Shown in pieces: positions 1-6,977 of a DNA stretch of 21,139 bases. The stretch lies in assembly GCA_002503705.1 (NCBI GenBank), contig DASH01000084.1, forward strand, positions 1-21,139, written 5' to 3'. The stretch comes from Candidatus Woesearchaeota archaeon UBA153. GTDB lineage: Archaea > Nanobdellota > Nanobdellia > Woesearchaeales > UBA525. The first letter of the stretch is position 1. Each line of letters starts with the position of its first letter. The position numbers were made by a program, and so were the translations under genes. The notes under the pieces were generated by a model, which was given only the letters and a program-made list of their open reading frames with translations, was not told the DNA's origin and ran no database searches.

Positions 1-209
1 GGAAAAGTATCTCCGGAAAGCAGCAGCGTACGCCGGGCGTGGCCCGGCGCGTGCTGGCGCGGGAGAAAGCCAGAGTTCGGGTTCGGTACCGGACGAGACG
101 ACCCCGTTCCAAGACGAGAGAATCACGAGTGACGAGAACGACGCGAGGGACGAGGAAAACACGACGGACGACGACGAGAAACTCCGGGCCGCGCCAGCAG
201 AGTTCCACG
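1..209. repeat. Intergenic region with inverted family C repeat ends
   Basis: No convincing gene lies here; the ORF readable on the plus strand is very Arg/Thr-rich and unlike a real protein. The core CCGCGCCAGCA occurs on the minus strand at about 52-62 and on the plus strand at 189-199, facing each other. The left copy is followed (minus strand) by a CGGGC-CAC-GCCCG hairpin at about 34-46. The right copy is followed by a stem TCCACGT/ACGTGGA at about 204-218, which contains the stop codon of the CYTH gene. Between them is a purine-rich stretch built from GACGAG-like units (about 110-185). The same core occurs again at 16581 and 17195, so this is a dispersed repeat family. The stem at the stop codon may also help end transcription of the CYTH gene (inference). 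Confidence 0.6.
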
Positions 210-743
210 TTACGTGGACGAAGACTTGACGCCGTAGTGTTTCAGCACGTCGACGCCCGTCCACGGTTTCAGGTCATTCCGCGAGAAGCCGAGTTGACGC
301 GCCGCGGCGACGACCGCGGATTCAGACGCGGATTCAATCTCTAAGAACGTAGGGACTCCCTTGAAAGTATCGAAGCAGTAGTGCGTCCTGCCGAGCGAGT
401 ACTCTCTCCGTCGTTTTCGGACGACGCGCGTGACGCGCAACCCGAGGCCTTCGAGGATCTTGCGCGCCTGGGCGAATGACTCGACGATCGTTTCGTGTTC
501 GACCGCGCGCTTGACGTTCTTCCCCCCCGCTTTCTGTTTGAACGTGAACGTGACCCGCTCTTCGCCGTGGTCGATCTCGCGACGGAGGCGAAGCAGGCTC
601 TTCGCGGCGCGGATACTCCGCCGTTCGTCGTCGAAGGCATAGGCTTCGTGCGCGCCGTCGAACGTGACCTTCGCGCCGAGCGCTTGCAGACGCCGCTCGA
701 CGGCCTTCACGTCCACCTCGAGGATTTTCGCTTCGATCTCCAT
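210..743 (-). CDS. CYTH domain protein (class IV adenylate cyclase / thiamine-triphosphatase-like)
   Basis: This 177-residue protein starts with the CYTH signature E-x-E-x-K (E2, E4, K6) and has the alternating charged beta strands of the triphosphate tunnel fold, e.g. LLRLRRE near residue 51, TFTFKQK near 84, and the acidic strand TFLEIES near 130. Family members bind triphosphates with a divalent metal. In archaea they are usually annotated as CyaB-like adenylate cyclase or thiamine triphosphatase, but the true substrate is generally unknown. The length is normal for the family. The ATG at 743 is chosen because a TATA-like ATTAAATAC lies 24-33 bp upstream (about 766-775), giving a leaderless mRNA. 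Neighbouring genes suggest no pathway. The family call is firm; the substrate is not predictable here. Confidence 0.9.
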   Translation of the reverse strand: MEIEAKILEVDVKAVERRLQALGAKVTFDGAHEAYAFDDERRSIRAAKSLLRLRREIDHGEERVTFTFKQKAGGKNVKRAVEHETIVESFAQARKILEGLGLRVTRVVRKRRREYSLGRTHYCFDTFKGVPTFLEIESASESAVVAAARQLGFSRNDLKPWTGVDVLKHYGVKSSST

Positions 744-799
744 GCCATCGGAATTTGAAGAACGAGTATTTAATGATTACGAGTTGAAGAACGGAGAGT

Positions 800-1174
800 T
801 CAAAACGGCGCACTCGGAGGCGTAGCTAGTTTTGCATACGGTGCGACCTCTTCCTCACCCATCGCTTCTTGATAGAGTTCATAGAAATGCATAAGACGGT
901 CGGGAGCAATCTTATATTTTGTTCCTAGTCGCATATAGTCGCAAATGGCTTCAGGAAGCTTCTTTCGCAGGGATACAGTTTTGTTATCCACAATCTCGGC
1001 GTAGAGGGCATTAATTTGTGTTTCGAGAAGAACGAATTCAACGCCATCGCGAAATGATTGATTCGGAGCTTTATCGCCCTGAAAATGAATACCTCCTATG
1101 AGATGCCGACGTCCGCCAACCATACCCCCTTCAATACCACCTCCTTTAAATGGATTTCGTTGAGAAGCGCCCAT
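800..1174 (-). CDS. Hypothetical protein downstream of LAGLIDADG gene
   Basis: I do not recognise this 124-residue protein. The N-terminus is glycine-rich (about residues 8-30, with GGGIEGG and VGGRRH), followed by a helical, mixed-charge region (about 40-110) without membrane segments. It begins 8 bp after the stop of the LAGLIDADG gene on the same strand and is probably cotranscribed with it; no separate TATA box is visible, and the ribosome site is weak (GGTG just before the ATG). Its codon use is more AT-rich than the flanking housekeeping genes, as is that of the endonuclease, which suggests the two arrived together. It could be a second component of the mobile cassette or a fragment of an invaded gene. 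Confidence 0.6.
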   Translation of the reverse strand: MGASQRNPFKGGGIEGGMVGGRRHLIGGIHFQGDKAPNQSFRDGVEFVLLETQINALYAEIVDNKTVSLRKKLPEAICDYMRLGTKYKIAPDRLMHFYELYQEAMGEEEVAPYAKLATPPSAPF

Positions 1175-1182
1175 AACACCGA

Positions 1183-2220
1183 TTAAGCAATCTCAGCAGC
1201 CATACGACGACTGATGGCATTGAATTTCCTGCCGGACTTGATATGCGATAGGAGCTCAGAAAGCTTTCTCTTCTTCGCGGGAGAAGTGACGCCTATCTCT
1301 CGCTCATAAATGACAAAATTACGATAACTGCAGACATTGAAGAAGCAACGAGTCTTTCCCTGATGTTCATACGTCCTGATAGGACACGAGACGATGCCAA
1401 ATGATTGAAGAACTTGTTGCACATGTATGAGGAGTTGTTTATTGTCATTATGGAACCGCAGCGAACGGAAGAGGTCGACGCTCCCCTCATCATCGAAGAA
1501 CGCTCGCACTAACGTTCGCTGGAATTCTGACGGCGAAGCGATAATCTCCGGCGTGATCGTCTTCATCTTTCCGACGGCGAAATCACCAAGGAGTTCCCGA
1601 AGCAGGAGTCCGCAGCCTGTCGGGTAGAAGAGTCCTATCTGTGCATGCTTGGGCACCTTAGCGAGCGTTATTCGACAAATCCACTTGGAACCATTCTCGT
1701 AATCCGGACGTTGAATCCAGACTCTCGGCTCTACGCCGAACACCCGACGCATCGCGGCAGAGAACTCCCGGATGAGCGCCACGTCAGAATTCGTAAAGAA
1801 GACTTGGCTGTAACGTCCATCAATCGAGCCGTCACCTAAAATGTGTCCTGCAATGAGGCCGAGATCGTCATTCAATTCAAGAGGAAAAGAGGGCTTGAAA
1901 GTACCGTCGTGCCGACCGGCACGCATCCAGCAGAAATGACGCTCAACATCATTCCAGGAATACTGAGAACGCGACAGGATTTTTGCGAGAGTTGCAACTT
2001 TCAATGCACGATTCTGCCGAAAGGCGAGCGAAAGCCCTGATGAACCGCCAACTGAAGAGTTATACATATAACCCGTCTTTTCGACAAACGCTTTCTCACG
2101 CCAAGGGCGCTCGCTCCGAGCGGCATCGCAAAGCAATATTCGGAAGAATTCCGGCTCGAGCTTGAGAGAAAAACCGCCAATCTTCGGGACGAGGTCTTGA
2201 AGAGAGAAATAAGAGCGCAT
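1183..2220 (-). CDS. Freestanding LAGLIDADG homing endonuclease-like protein
   Basis: The 345-residue protein has two LAGLIDADG-type helices: GLIAGHILGDGSI near residue 121, and LVRAFFDDEGSV near 238, each ending in the acidic residue that coordinates metal for DNA cleavage in this family. Each is followed by the expected strand pattern (VFFTNSD, LRFHNDN). Two motifs in one chain fit a pseudosymmetric monomeric nuclease. The N-terminal 115 residues resemble a helical DNA-binding or specificity region (VATLAKILSRSQYSWNDV). No intein splicing motifs flank it (no Cys1 block, no terminal His-Asn), so it is freestanding. The start at 2220 has a TATA-like ATATTTTAAT at 2241-2250, consistent with a leaderless mRNA. 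Codon use is visibly more AT-rich than the neighbours, suggesting transfer. Members may be nucleases or domesticated regulators. Confidence 0.85.
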   Translation of the reverse strand: MRSYFSLQDLVPKIGGFSLKLEPEFFRILLCDAARSERPWREKAFVEKTGYMYNSSVGGSSGLSLAFRQNRALKVATLAKILSRSQYSWNDVERHFCWMRAGRHDGTFKPSFPLELNDDLGLIAGHILGDGSIDGRYSQVFFTNSDVALIREFSAAMRRVFGVEPRVWIQRPDYENGSKWICRITLAKVPKHAQIGLFYPTGCGLLLRELLGDFAVGKMKTITPEIIASPSEFQRTLVRAFFDDEGSVDLFRSLRFHNDNKQLLIHVQQVLQSFGIVSCPIRTYEHQGKTRCFFNVCSYRNFVIYEREIGVTSPAKKRKLSELLSHIKSGRKFNAISRRMAAEIA

Positions 2221-2278
2221 AGCGTTGAGAGAACAAACCCATTAAAATATCTCACGGGCGGTTGACCAGTGGCAGTAA

Positions 2279-2950
2279 TCACTCGGTCTTTTTCCGGTAG
2301 ACGGTTTTATAATAATCACAATACGCAGTCACCGGACATTCCCAACAATGAGGCCCGACTGGCCGACAAGTATTCTGCCCGAAGGTGACGAGAAGCTGAT
2401 TGAATTCCATCCAGTGCTTCTTCGGAAGTTTTCCACGGAGCACCATTTCGGTTTCATCGGGGTTCTTCGTCGAGATCCATCCCCATCTGTTCGGAATCCT
2501 ATGGCAATGGGTGTCAATACACATCGCAGGCTTATGATACCCCTCGATAAGCACAAGGTTCGCAGTTTTTCTTCCGACACCCTTCATCGTCGTGAGCTCC
2601 TCGACATCGTCCGGAACTCTCCCGCCGTACTTCTCGAGGATGGTCCGCGTGACTTCTTTGATGGTCTTCGCCTTCGTCCGGTAGAAGCCCGCGGGGTAGA
2701 TGAGTTCGACAATCTTCTTCTCGGAAAGCTTCAGAATCTTTTCCGGCGTGCGGGCGGCGGCGAATAACCGCTCTGCAGCTTTCGCCGTCACCTCGTCCTT
2801 CGTACGCAGGCTGATGAGCGTGCTGATGAGGACGTGATAGGCGCTGTGATGGTTGCGCGCGACGAGCGTGACCGCGGGGACCGCGTACTGCGCGTTGTGC
2901 GCGCGAATCCGTTTGAGAACGTCGTCGATGTTCTCATTCGAGACGACCAT
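2279..2950 (-). CDS. nth: Endonuclease III (DNA glycosylase/AP lyase)
   Basis: This 223-residue enzyme removes oxidised pyrimidines and nicks the abasic site in base excision repair. The helix-hairpin-helix is KGVGRKTANLVL near residues 123-134, with the catalytic lysine K128; the catalytic aspartate is D146 in IDTHCHR. The C-terminus carries the [4Fe-4S] ligand set C-x6-C-x2-C-x5-C (C195, C202, C205, C211), exactly the spacing of the E. coli enzyme. The reading frame stays open upstream of 2950, but that extension overlaps the divergent JAMM gene and is a shadow. The ATG at 2950 is 21-30 bp from the TATA box at 2971-2980. The 3' end lies 58 bp from the start of the LAGLIDADG gene on the same strand. 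Confidence 0.95.
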   Translation of the reverse strand: MVVSNENIDDVLKRIRAHNAQYAVPAVTLVARNHHSAYHVLISTLISLRTKDEVTAKAAERLFAAARTPEKILKLSEKKIVELIYPAGFYRTKAKTIKEVTRTILEKYGGRVPDDVEELTTMKGVGRKTANLVLIEGYHKPAMCIDTHCHRIPNRWGWISTKNPDETEMVLRGKLPKKHWMEFNQLLVTFGQNTCRPVGPHCWECPVTAYCDYYKTVYRKKTE

Positions 2951-2970
2951 GGCGCGAGGAGAATCTGAGG

Positions 2971-2980
2971 ATTTAAAAAT
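2971..2980. promoter_or_regulatory. Shared bidirectional TATA box (nth / JAMM)
   Basis: The sequence ATTTAAAAAT sits in the middle of the 51-bp gap between the two divergent genes. It reads as a TATA box on both strands (ATTTTTAAAT on the minus strand). It lies 21-30 bp from the nth ATG and 22-31 bp from the JAMM ATG, the usual archaeal TATA-to-start-site distance, so both mRNAs would be leaderless. Confidence 0.7.
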
Positions 2981-3001
2981 CAGTAGTTCTTCCGGAGAAG
3001 C

Positions 3002-3439
3002 ATGGGCTCGATCCTGAAGCGGTGGCTTGAAAGGTTTCTCGGCGAAGAGCAGTTCGACGAAGCGCGCATCCTGCCCGAAGTGATCGAGGACATCTGCATG
3101 GTCGCGCGAGGCAGCCACCCGATGGAGATGGTCGCGTTCTTGACGGGCGTCGTGAAGAAACAAAAAGGGAGAAAGGTCTTGACCATCGATGGCTTGTACG
3201 TGAAGTCGTACGCCGCGAGCAGCTATTCGACGAGCTTCACGACGCACGATCTGCCCTCGACGGGAGTGTACGGCACCGTCCACTCGCATCCTGGCGGGAG
3301 CAATCGACCGAGCCGCCAGGACAAGCGGTTGTTCAACAGTTACGGGTGGTTCCACCTCATCGTGTGCGCGCCGTACACGCGAGAGACGATCGCCGTGTAC
3401 AACAAGTACGGCGACAAGATCGACTCCATAGACTACTGA
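3002..3439 (+). CDS. JAMM/MPN+ metalloprotease
   Basis: The 145-residue protein contains a complete JAMM zinc-protease motif: E42 (MEMVAFLTG), then H94-S-H96-P, S104 and D107, matching H-x-H-x7-S-x2-D. Archaeal JAMM proteins of this size remove ubiquitin-like SAMP modifiers from proteins or mature sulfur carrier proteins; the substrate cannot be seen here. The fold is soluble with no signal peptide. The ATG at 3002 follows the shared TATA box at 2971-2980 by 22 bp; a GGAG lies 6 bp before the ATG, but the predicted start site is at or near the ATG. It diverges from nth and converges with the voltage-sensor-like gene. Confidence 0.9.
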   Translation: MGSILKRWLERFLGEEQFDEARILPEVIEDICMVARGSHPMEMVAFLTGVVKKQKGRKVLTIDGLYVKSYAASSYSTSFTTHDLPSTGVYGTVHSHPGGSNRPSRQDKRLFNSYGWFHLIVCAPYTRETIAVYNKYGDKIDSIDY

Positions 3440-3514
3440 AGAACAGACGGGACGGAGAATACTGAACGGGACGGAGCGTGCGCACGTGCGCTGAACCGGA
3501 CCGCAAAAACAGCC
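3440..3514. other. Convergent intergenic spacer with direct repeat and palindrome
   Basis: Between the convergent JAMM and voltage-sensor-like genes there is an imperfect direct repeat (GACGGGACGGAG, then AACGGGACGGAG) followed by the palindrome GCGCACGTGCGC at about 3479-3490. The palindrome could form a small hairpin serving as a terminator for either gene; no long T-run follows, so this is weak. Confidence 0.3.
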
Positions 3515-4366
3515 TCAGCCCTTCGCGCCCTTCTTCGACCGGGAGGAGGCCCGCGGGTTCTGCTCGACGACCAGGTCCTCAGTCCGCACCGGCCGCTTGT
3601 TCAAGTACGTGTTCACGCCGCCCGCCCTGCTGAAGAACTTGAGGCTGTGCGAGAGCTTCGAGAGCCGGGCCAACCGCGTGAGCCGGACGATCTTCAGCGC
3701 GCGGAAGACGCCGTTGAACGGAATCGTCGCGACGACGTCCAGCCACGAGGTGCGGAGGAAGTGCGAGAACGACGTCGCGCGACGGTACAGGAGGATGAGG
3801 TCGGCGGCGAAGATGCCGACGACGAGCCAGTCGAACAACCGGATGACCTGCTCGAGCGCGGGGGAGAGCGTGAAGAAGACCTCGAGGAGGAGGAGGATGA
3901 AGGTGAGCGCGGTCGCGAGGAAGACGACGAAGTGCCACGCCTTCATCTTCGCGGAGAGCTCCCACTCGTCGATCCGCTCGGTGCGCAACGCCATGCTCTC
4001 GACGGTCGTGACGCGGTTGTCGTCGCTGCCGAACTCAAGGATGACTTTGAGGGCGACGACGAGCGCCATGCTCCCGACGAACGCGACCGAGTTCTGGAAG
4101 AAACGGTCGAGGAGGCCGATGATCGGCTGGCCCGCGAAGAGCTGGTTGAACGCGACGACGATGAGGAGGAACGCCGCGCCGCTGAGCAGGAAATGGTGCT
4201 CTTCATCCGCGGAGACGTTCAGGATGCCGGCGAAGATGCCGGCGAAGATGAGGACGACGGAGACGACGCCGCGCATCTCGGGGCTCACGGGGAACGCGCT
4301 GTCGAGGAGGGCGAGGATGGCGCCGATGATGAACAGGTACATGCCGATGCGAGAGTAGAGGTCCAT
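3515..4366 (-). CDS. Voltage-sensor-like membrane protein lacking a pore domain
   Basis: This 283-residue membrane protein has about four hydrophobic segments in its first half (near 8-24, 32-50, 58-76, 92-111). A second module (about 143-248) resembles the S1-S4 voltage sensor of ion channels: a helix at 145-168, an S2-like helix with D179 and D189, an S3-like helix WLDVVATIPF with D210, and an S4-like helix. In S4, basic residues occur at every third position: R222, K225, R228, R231, R234, K237. No S5-pore-S6 region or selectivity filter follows; the chain ends in a short basic tail. The ATG at 4366 is chosen because a TATA box (ATTTAAATAC type, about 4389-4398) lies 23-32 bp upstream. It could be a voltage-sensing protein, a proton channel-like protein, or a channel relative that lost its pore. 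Confidence 0.75.
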   Translation of the reverse strand: MDLYSRIGMYLFIIGAILALLDSAFPVSPEMRGVVSVVLIFAGIFAGILNVSADEEHHFLLSGAAFLLIVVAFNQLFAGQPIIGLLDRFFQNSVAFVGSMALVVALKVILEFGSDDNRVTTVESMALRTERIDEWELSAKMKAWHFVVFLATALTFILLLLEVFFTLSPALEQVIRLFDWLVVGIFAADLILLYRRATSFSHFLRTSWLDVVATIPFNGVFRALKIVRLTRLARLSKLSHSLKFFSRAGGVNTYLNKRPVRTEDLVVEQNPRASSRSKKGAKG

Positions 4367-4478
4367 GCCGTCGTCCGCGGAGACGAGAGTATTTAAATCT
4401 TTTTCACTCTCCGGCCGAGGGGAAACGAGCGCCAGACGACAATAAGCTTTATAAACCCCTCCCGGTTCTCGCGCCGTC

Positions 4479-5018
4479 ATGGCGAAACTACGCAAGGGAG
4501 TCTCGTATCGTCGCGTCGAGCGGCCGTACACGCGCAAGTCGAAGTACCGCGCGAAGAACTACGTCCGCGCGAACCCGCACAACCTCGTCGTCAAGTACGA
4601 CATGGGCGACACGAAACGAGAGTTCCCCGTCAGGATACTGCTCGTCTCCCGCGAGAGCATCCAGTTGCGCCACAACGCGCTCGAGGCGGCTCGGAAGACG
4701 TGCAACCGCGCGCTCGAGTCGAAGCTCGGCAAGAGCGGCTACCGTTTCAAGCTGCGCGTCTTCCCGCACCACGTGTTGCGCGAGAACCCGCTCGCGAGCG
4801 GCGCGGGCGCGGACCGTATGAGCACGGGGATGGCGTTCTCGTTCGGCAAGCCGATCGGCATCGCCGCGCAAGTACGCCAAGGACACCCGATCATCGAGAT
4901 CGGCGTGGAGAAGAAGGACGTGCCGACGGCGAGAATCGCGGCGCAACGCGCGAACTTCAAGTTCCCGTGCACGACGCGCATCGTCGTCGAGCAGAACCCG
5001 CACGCGGACCGCGCGTGA
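4479..5018 (+). CDS. rpl10e: 50S ribosomal protein L10e (uL16 family)
   Basis: The 179-residue protein matches archaeal/eukaryotic L10e, the counterpart of bacterial L16, which sits near the A site and peptidyl transferase centre of the large subunit. Typical segments are the basic N-terminus with RPYTRKSKYR, the RVFPHHVLREN stretch near residue 90, the loop SGAGADRMSTGM, and FGKPIGIAA. Length is as expected. A strong TATA box (TTTATAAA, 4448-4455) lies 24-31 bp before the ATG, giving a leaderless mRNA. A run of seven Ts at 5028-5034 just after the stop is a likely terminator. Confidence 0.97.
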   Translation: MAKLRKGVSYRRVERPYTRKSKYRAKNYVRANPHNLVVKYDMGDTKREFPVRILLVSRESIQLRHNALEAARKTCNRALESKLGKSGYRFKLRVFPHHVLRENPLASGAGADRMSTGMAFSFGKPIGIAAQVRQGHPIIEIGVEKKDVPTARIAAQRANFKFPCTTRIVVEQNPHADRA

Positions 5019-5027
5019 GGACGAGAA

Positions 5028-5034
5028 TTTTTTT
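5028..5034 (+). terminator. T-run terminator after rpl10e
   Basis: Seven consecutive Ts lie 10 bp after the L10e stop codon. Archaeal RNA polymerase terminates on short U-tracts without needing a hairpin. The downstream gene is convergent, so termination is expected here. Confidence 0.55.
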
Positions 5035-5055
5035 GTCTGAGACGTTCTTGGTTGT

Positions 5056-6045
5056 TCAGCGCGAGCTCTTCCGGCCGAGGAACTCGTCGTCGAAAAGCGC
5101 GCAGAGACGCTCGCGAACCTCTTCGGACGAAATGCAGATGTCGTGTCGCGTTCGGAATGCGGCGAGTACCGCGCCGTCGAGGACGTCGGACTTGCTCGCG
5201 TAGACGATGACGCTCTTGCCGTGCTCGCGCACGTGCCGTTCCAAGAGCTCTTGGTCGCGCAGCGGGTACTCCTCCGTCAGGTCGTACACGTAGACGATCA
5301 CGTGCGCCGCGTACCGCATCGCGAGCTCCGCTTGCCGCTCGACAGGGTTCATCTTCTCGAGGCGGTCGAGCGTTCCGGGAGTGTCGATGACCTGGATCTT
5401 GTTGTGGCGGTACGTGAAGGAGCCGACGTTCAACGTCTTCGTCGTGAACGCGTAACTGTTCACTTCCGGCTTCGCCGACGTCAGCTTCCGGAGCAGCGTG
5501 GATTTGCCGACGTTGGGGAACCCCGCGATTGCGACGGTGAAAAGGTCGGCCTGCAAGGCAGGGTATGTACGCAGGACTTTCCGCGCCTTCTCAAGCTGTT
5601 CGAAGTCTTTCGCGGAGCGCTTGAGCATCGAGATGATTCGGCCGAGCGCTTGACGTTTCAGCGCGAGCAGTTCCGGGAACGAGTTGCATGCCGAGTACCG
5701 TTTGCCGTACTCGTTCGCGAGCCGCTTCGCCGCCGCCGCGTTCCCGGCGACGCGGCCAAGGCTCTTCTTGAGCGCTTCAGCGTCGAGGGTGACGCTCGCG
5801 AGGCGCGTGTAGAATTCGGGGAGCGAGTCGAAGCTCGGGAACGAGCTCGTGATGTTGTCGACGCGGCGGTCGATGACGGCGATGAGGCCGCGCAAGTGCT
5901 CTTTCTGGACGCCTTGCTGCCGGACGAGGCTGTCCGTCTTGCGCGTCTTCCGGCTCGCGGCCGCCGCCTTCTCCCCCGCGGCCTTGAGCGCGTCGTTCAC
6001 GATGGACGTGGCGCTCGGCACCGGCGGGAGGTCTTGGAAGTTCAT
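5056..6045 (-). CDS. NOG1-like ribosome-biogenesis GTPase
   Basis: This 329-residue protein has a helical N-terminal domain (about 1-165) and a GTPase domain: G1 GFPNVGKST at 175-183, switch I threonines near 201-202, G3 DTPG at 221-224, and a G4 variant SKSD at 284-287 in place of NKxD. This layout is that of NOG1/GTP1-OBG family proteins acting in large-subunit assembly; the link fits the neighbouring L10e gene. The serine in G4 is a mild deviation that still leaves the K and D contacting guanine. The ATG at 6045 has a TATA box (TTTATTAA, 6068-6075) 23-30 bp upstream; the longer upstream reading frame crosses this promoter and is rejected. Confidence 0.9.
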   Translation of the reverse strand: MNFQDLPPVPSATSIVNDALKAAGEKAAAASRKTRKTDSLVRQQGVQKEHLRGLIAVIDRRVDNITSSFPSFDSLPEFYTRLASVTLDAEALKKSLGRVAGNAAAAKRLANEYGKRYSACNSFPELLALKRQALGRIISMLKRSAKDFEQLEKARKVLRTYPALQADLFTVAIAGFPNVGKSTLLRKLTSAKPEVNSYAFTTKTLNVGSFTYRHNKIQVIDTPGTLDRLEKMNPVERQAELAMRYAAHVIVYVYDLTEEYPLRDQELLERHVREHGKSVIVYASKSDVLDGAVLAAFRTRHDICISSEEVRERLCALFDDEFLGRKSSR

Positions 6046-6121
6046 AGCGTGAAGAGGGAGCGACTCGTTAATAAAGGTTGACCTCTCTGAGGGGCGAAGA
6101 ACGAGGAACAAAGAGTCGCGT

Positions 6122-6661
6122 TCACGTGACGATGAAGAGGGCCGCGGGCCGTTTCGCAGCCACCCGCATCGTGCGGAAGTCATAATATCTGAGTTCGGTA
6201 ACCGCGTACGGCGTGTCAGGCCCGGGACGGTCGACGAGATCTTTGATGGTCACGTAACCGTTCGTCGAGAGGCTGACATCGTGGAGCTTCTCGGAACCGC
6301 GCAACGAGTAGACGATCTCGACGTCGGCTCTTCGCGCCGCGCGCTCGACGAGCTCGACGAGAACGCTCGAGTTACGGTACGAGTCGCCGATGAGGGCGGC
6401 GAGAGAACCGCGCGCGTTGCACTTGAGCCATTGGGAGTACTGTTCCCAGAACCGCGTGTCGTCGCGGAGCCGGTTGCTGAGGTTGCTGAACGTGAGGACT
6501 GCGCGAACCCCTTCGGGGGCGGCGGCGCGGAACGTGGCGAGGACGAGGGAATTGTCGACGAGCGTCGTCTGGACTTCCGCATAGTAGAAGGGGAGGAGCG
6601 CCTGATAATCGTCTTCCGTCACGGTGACGATCGCGTCGTTCGCGATAAACGGGGGACTCAT
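6122..6661 (-). CDS. Hypothetical protein
   Basis: I do not recognise this 179-residue protein. It looks soluble, with alternating strands and helices and no signal peptide or membrane segment. Possible landmarks are a strand-loop stretch with VRAVLTFSNLSNRL near residue 52, a helix SSVLVELVERAARRADV near 98, followed by EIVYSLRGSEKL, and a C-terminal strand ending in LFIVT. The alternation could fit a Rossmann-like fold, for example a small methyltransferase-like or phospholipase D-like domain, but no catalytic motif is clear. A TATA box (TTTTAAATAC, about 6688-6697) lies 27-36 bp before the ATG; a family A repeat begins just beyond that promoter. The NOG1 gene follows 77 bp downstream with its own TATA box. 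Confidence 0.65.
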   Translation of the reverse strand: MSPPFIANDAIVTVTEDDYQALLPFYYAEVQTTLVDNSLVLATFRAAAPEGVRAVLTFSNLSNRLRDDTRFWEQYSQWLKCNARGSLAALIGDSYRNSSVLVELVERAARRADVEIVYSLRGSEKLHDVSLSTNGYVTIKDLVDRPGPDTPYAVTELRYYDFRTMRVAAKRPAALFIVT

Positions 6662-6714
6662 TGGACTCGTCGCGAATCAGTAGAGAGTATTTAAAACTAC
6701 GGGTCGGCCAACCC

Positions 6715-6860
6715 GGCCGCGTTGAAAGTCTCGCTCCGCCGCGACCCTGCGGCGGCCACCGCTTTTTCGTCAGGCTGCGCAATCCGCTTGGCGCAAGCCG
6801 GCAGGACACGAGTGTCGAAAGGCCACCAAGGCAGGGTCGCACGACTTTTTCAACGCGGCC
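6715..6860. mobile_element. Family A repeat, copy 1 (146 bp, MITE-like)
   Basis: A non-coding element with inverted ends: GGCCGCGTTGAAAGTC at the left and, reversed, GGCCGCGTTGAAAAAGTC at the right; CGACCCTG also recurs inverted further in. It is flanked by 9-bp direct repeats differing at one base, GGCCAACCC (6706-6714) and GACCAACCC (6861-6869), resembling a target-site duplication. A copy of the same length, differing at about 13 positions by eye, lies at 19465-19610. Internal small hairpins include CTTG-GCG-CAAG and GACAC-GA-GTGTC. It sits between the TATA boxes of two divergent genes, within about 10 bp of each. No transposase is encoded. Confidence 0.8.
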
Positions 6861-6875
6861 GACCAACCCATCACC

Positions 6876-6977
6876 TTTATAAATAGTTCGTGGTTCTTCC
6901 TCGAGAAGAAGCTGAGCCGCCCGGAAAGGGCAGGTCCGCGTCCGTGGGACGGACTGTAGGCTCGGGAGGCACGGAAG
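6876..6977 (+). promoter_or_regulatory. rps6e promoter and structured 5' leader
   Basis: A TATA box (TTTATAAAT, 6876-6884) is about 95 bp from the S6e ATG, so unlike most genes here the mRNA has a leader of roughly 70 nt. The leader contains a hairpin at 6934-6954: stem CGTCC/GGACG (6939-6943 / 6947-6951) extended by GTC/GAC with a 2-nt bulge. A ribosome binding site GGGAGG ends about 8 nt before the ATG. Translation control through this hairpin is possible (inference). Confidence 0.6.

Noticed and set aside
39..344. Plus-strand ORF over the window start and end of the CYTH gene
   Set aside because: Arg/Thr-rich composition caused by repeat sequence; overlaps the clear CYTH gene on the other strand.
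1183..2220. Intein or intron-encoded endonuclease
   Set aside because: No splicing motifs and no interrupted host gene; it has its own promoter and start codon.
2951..3355. N-terminal extension of endonuclease III
   Set aside because: It is antisense to the JAMM gene and crosses the TATA box; the enzyme is full length from 2950.
3647..4396. Long plus-strand ORF rich in Asp/Glu/Arg opposite the voltage-sensor-like gene
   Set aside because: Low-complexity antisense shadow in a high-GC gene; the opposite strand gives a coherent membrane protein with a TATA box.
5143..6081. Plus-strand ORF of 312 residues opposite the NOG1-like gene
   Set aside because: Arg/Val/Glu-rich shadow; the minus strand has complete GTPase motifs.
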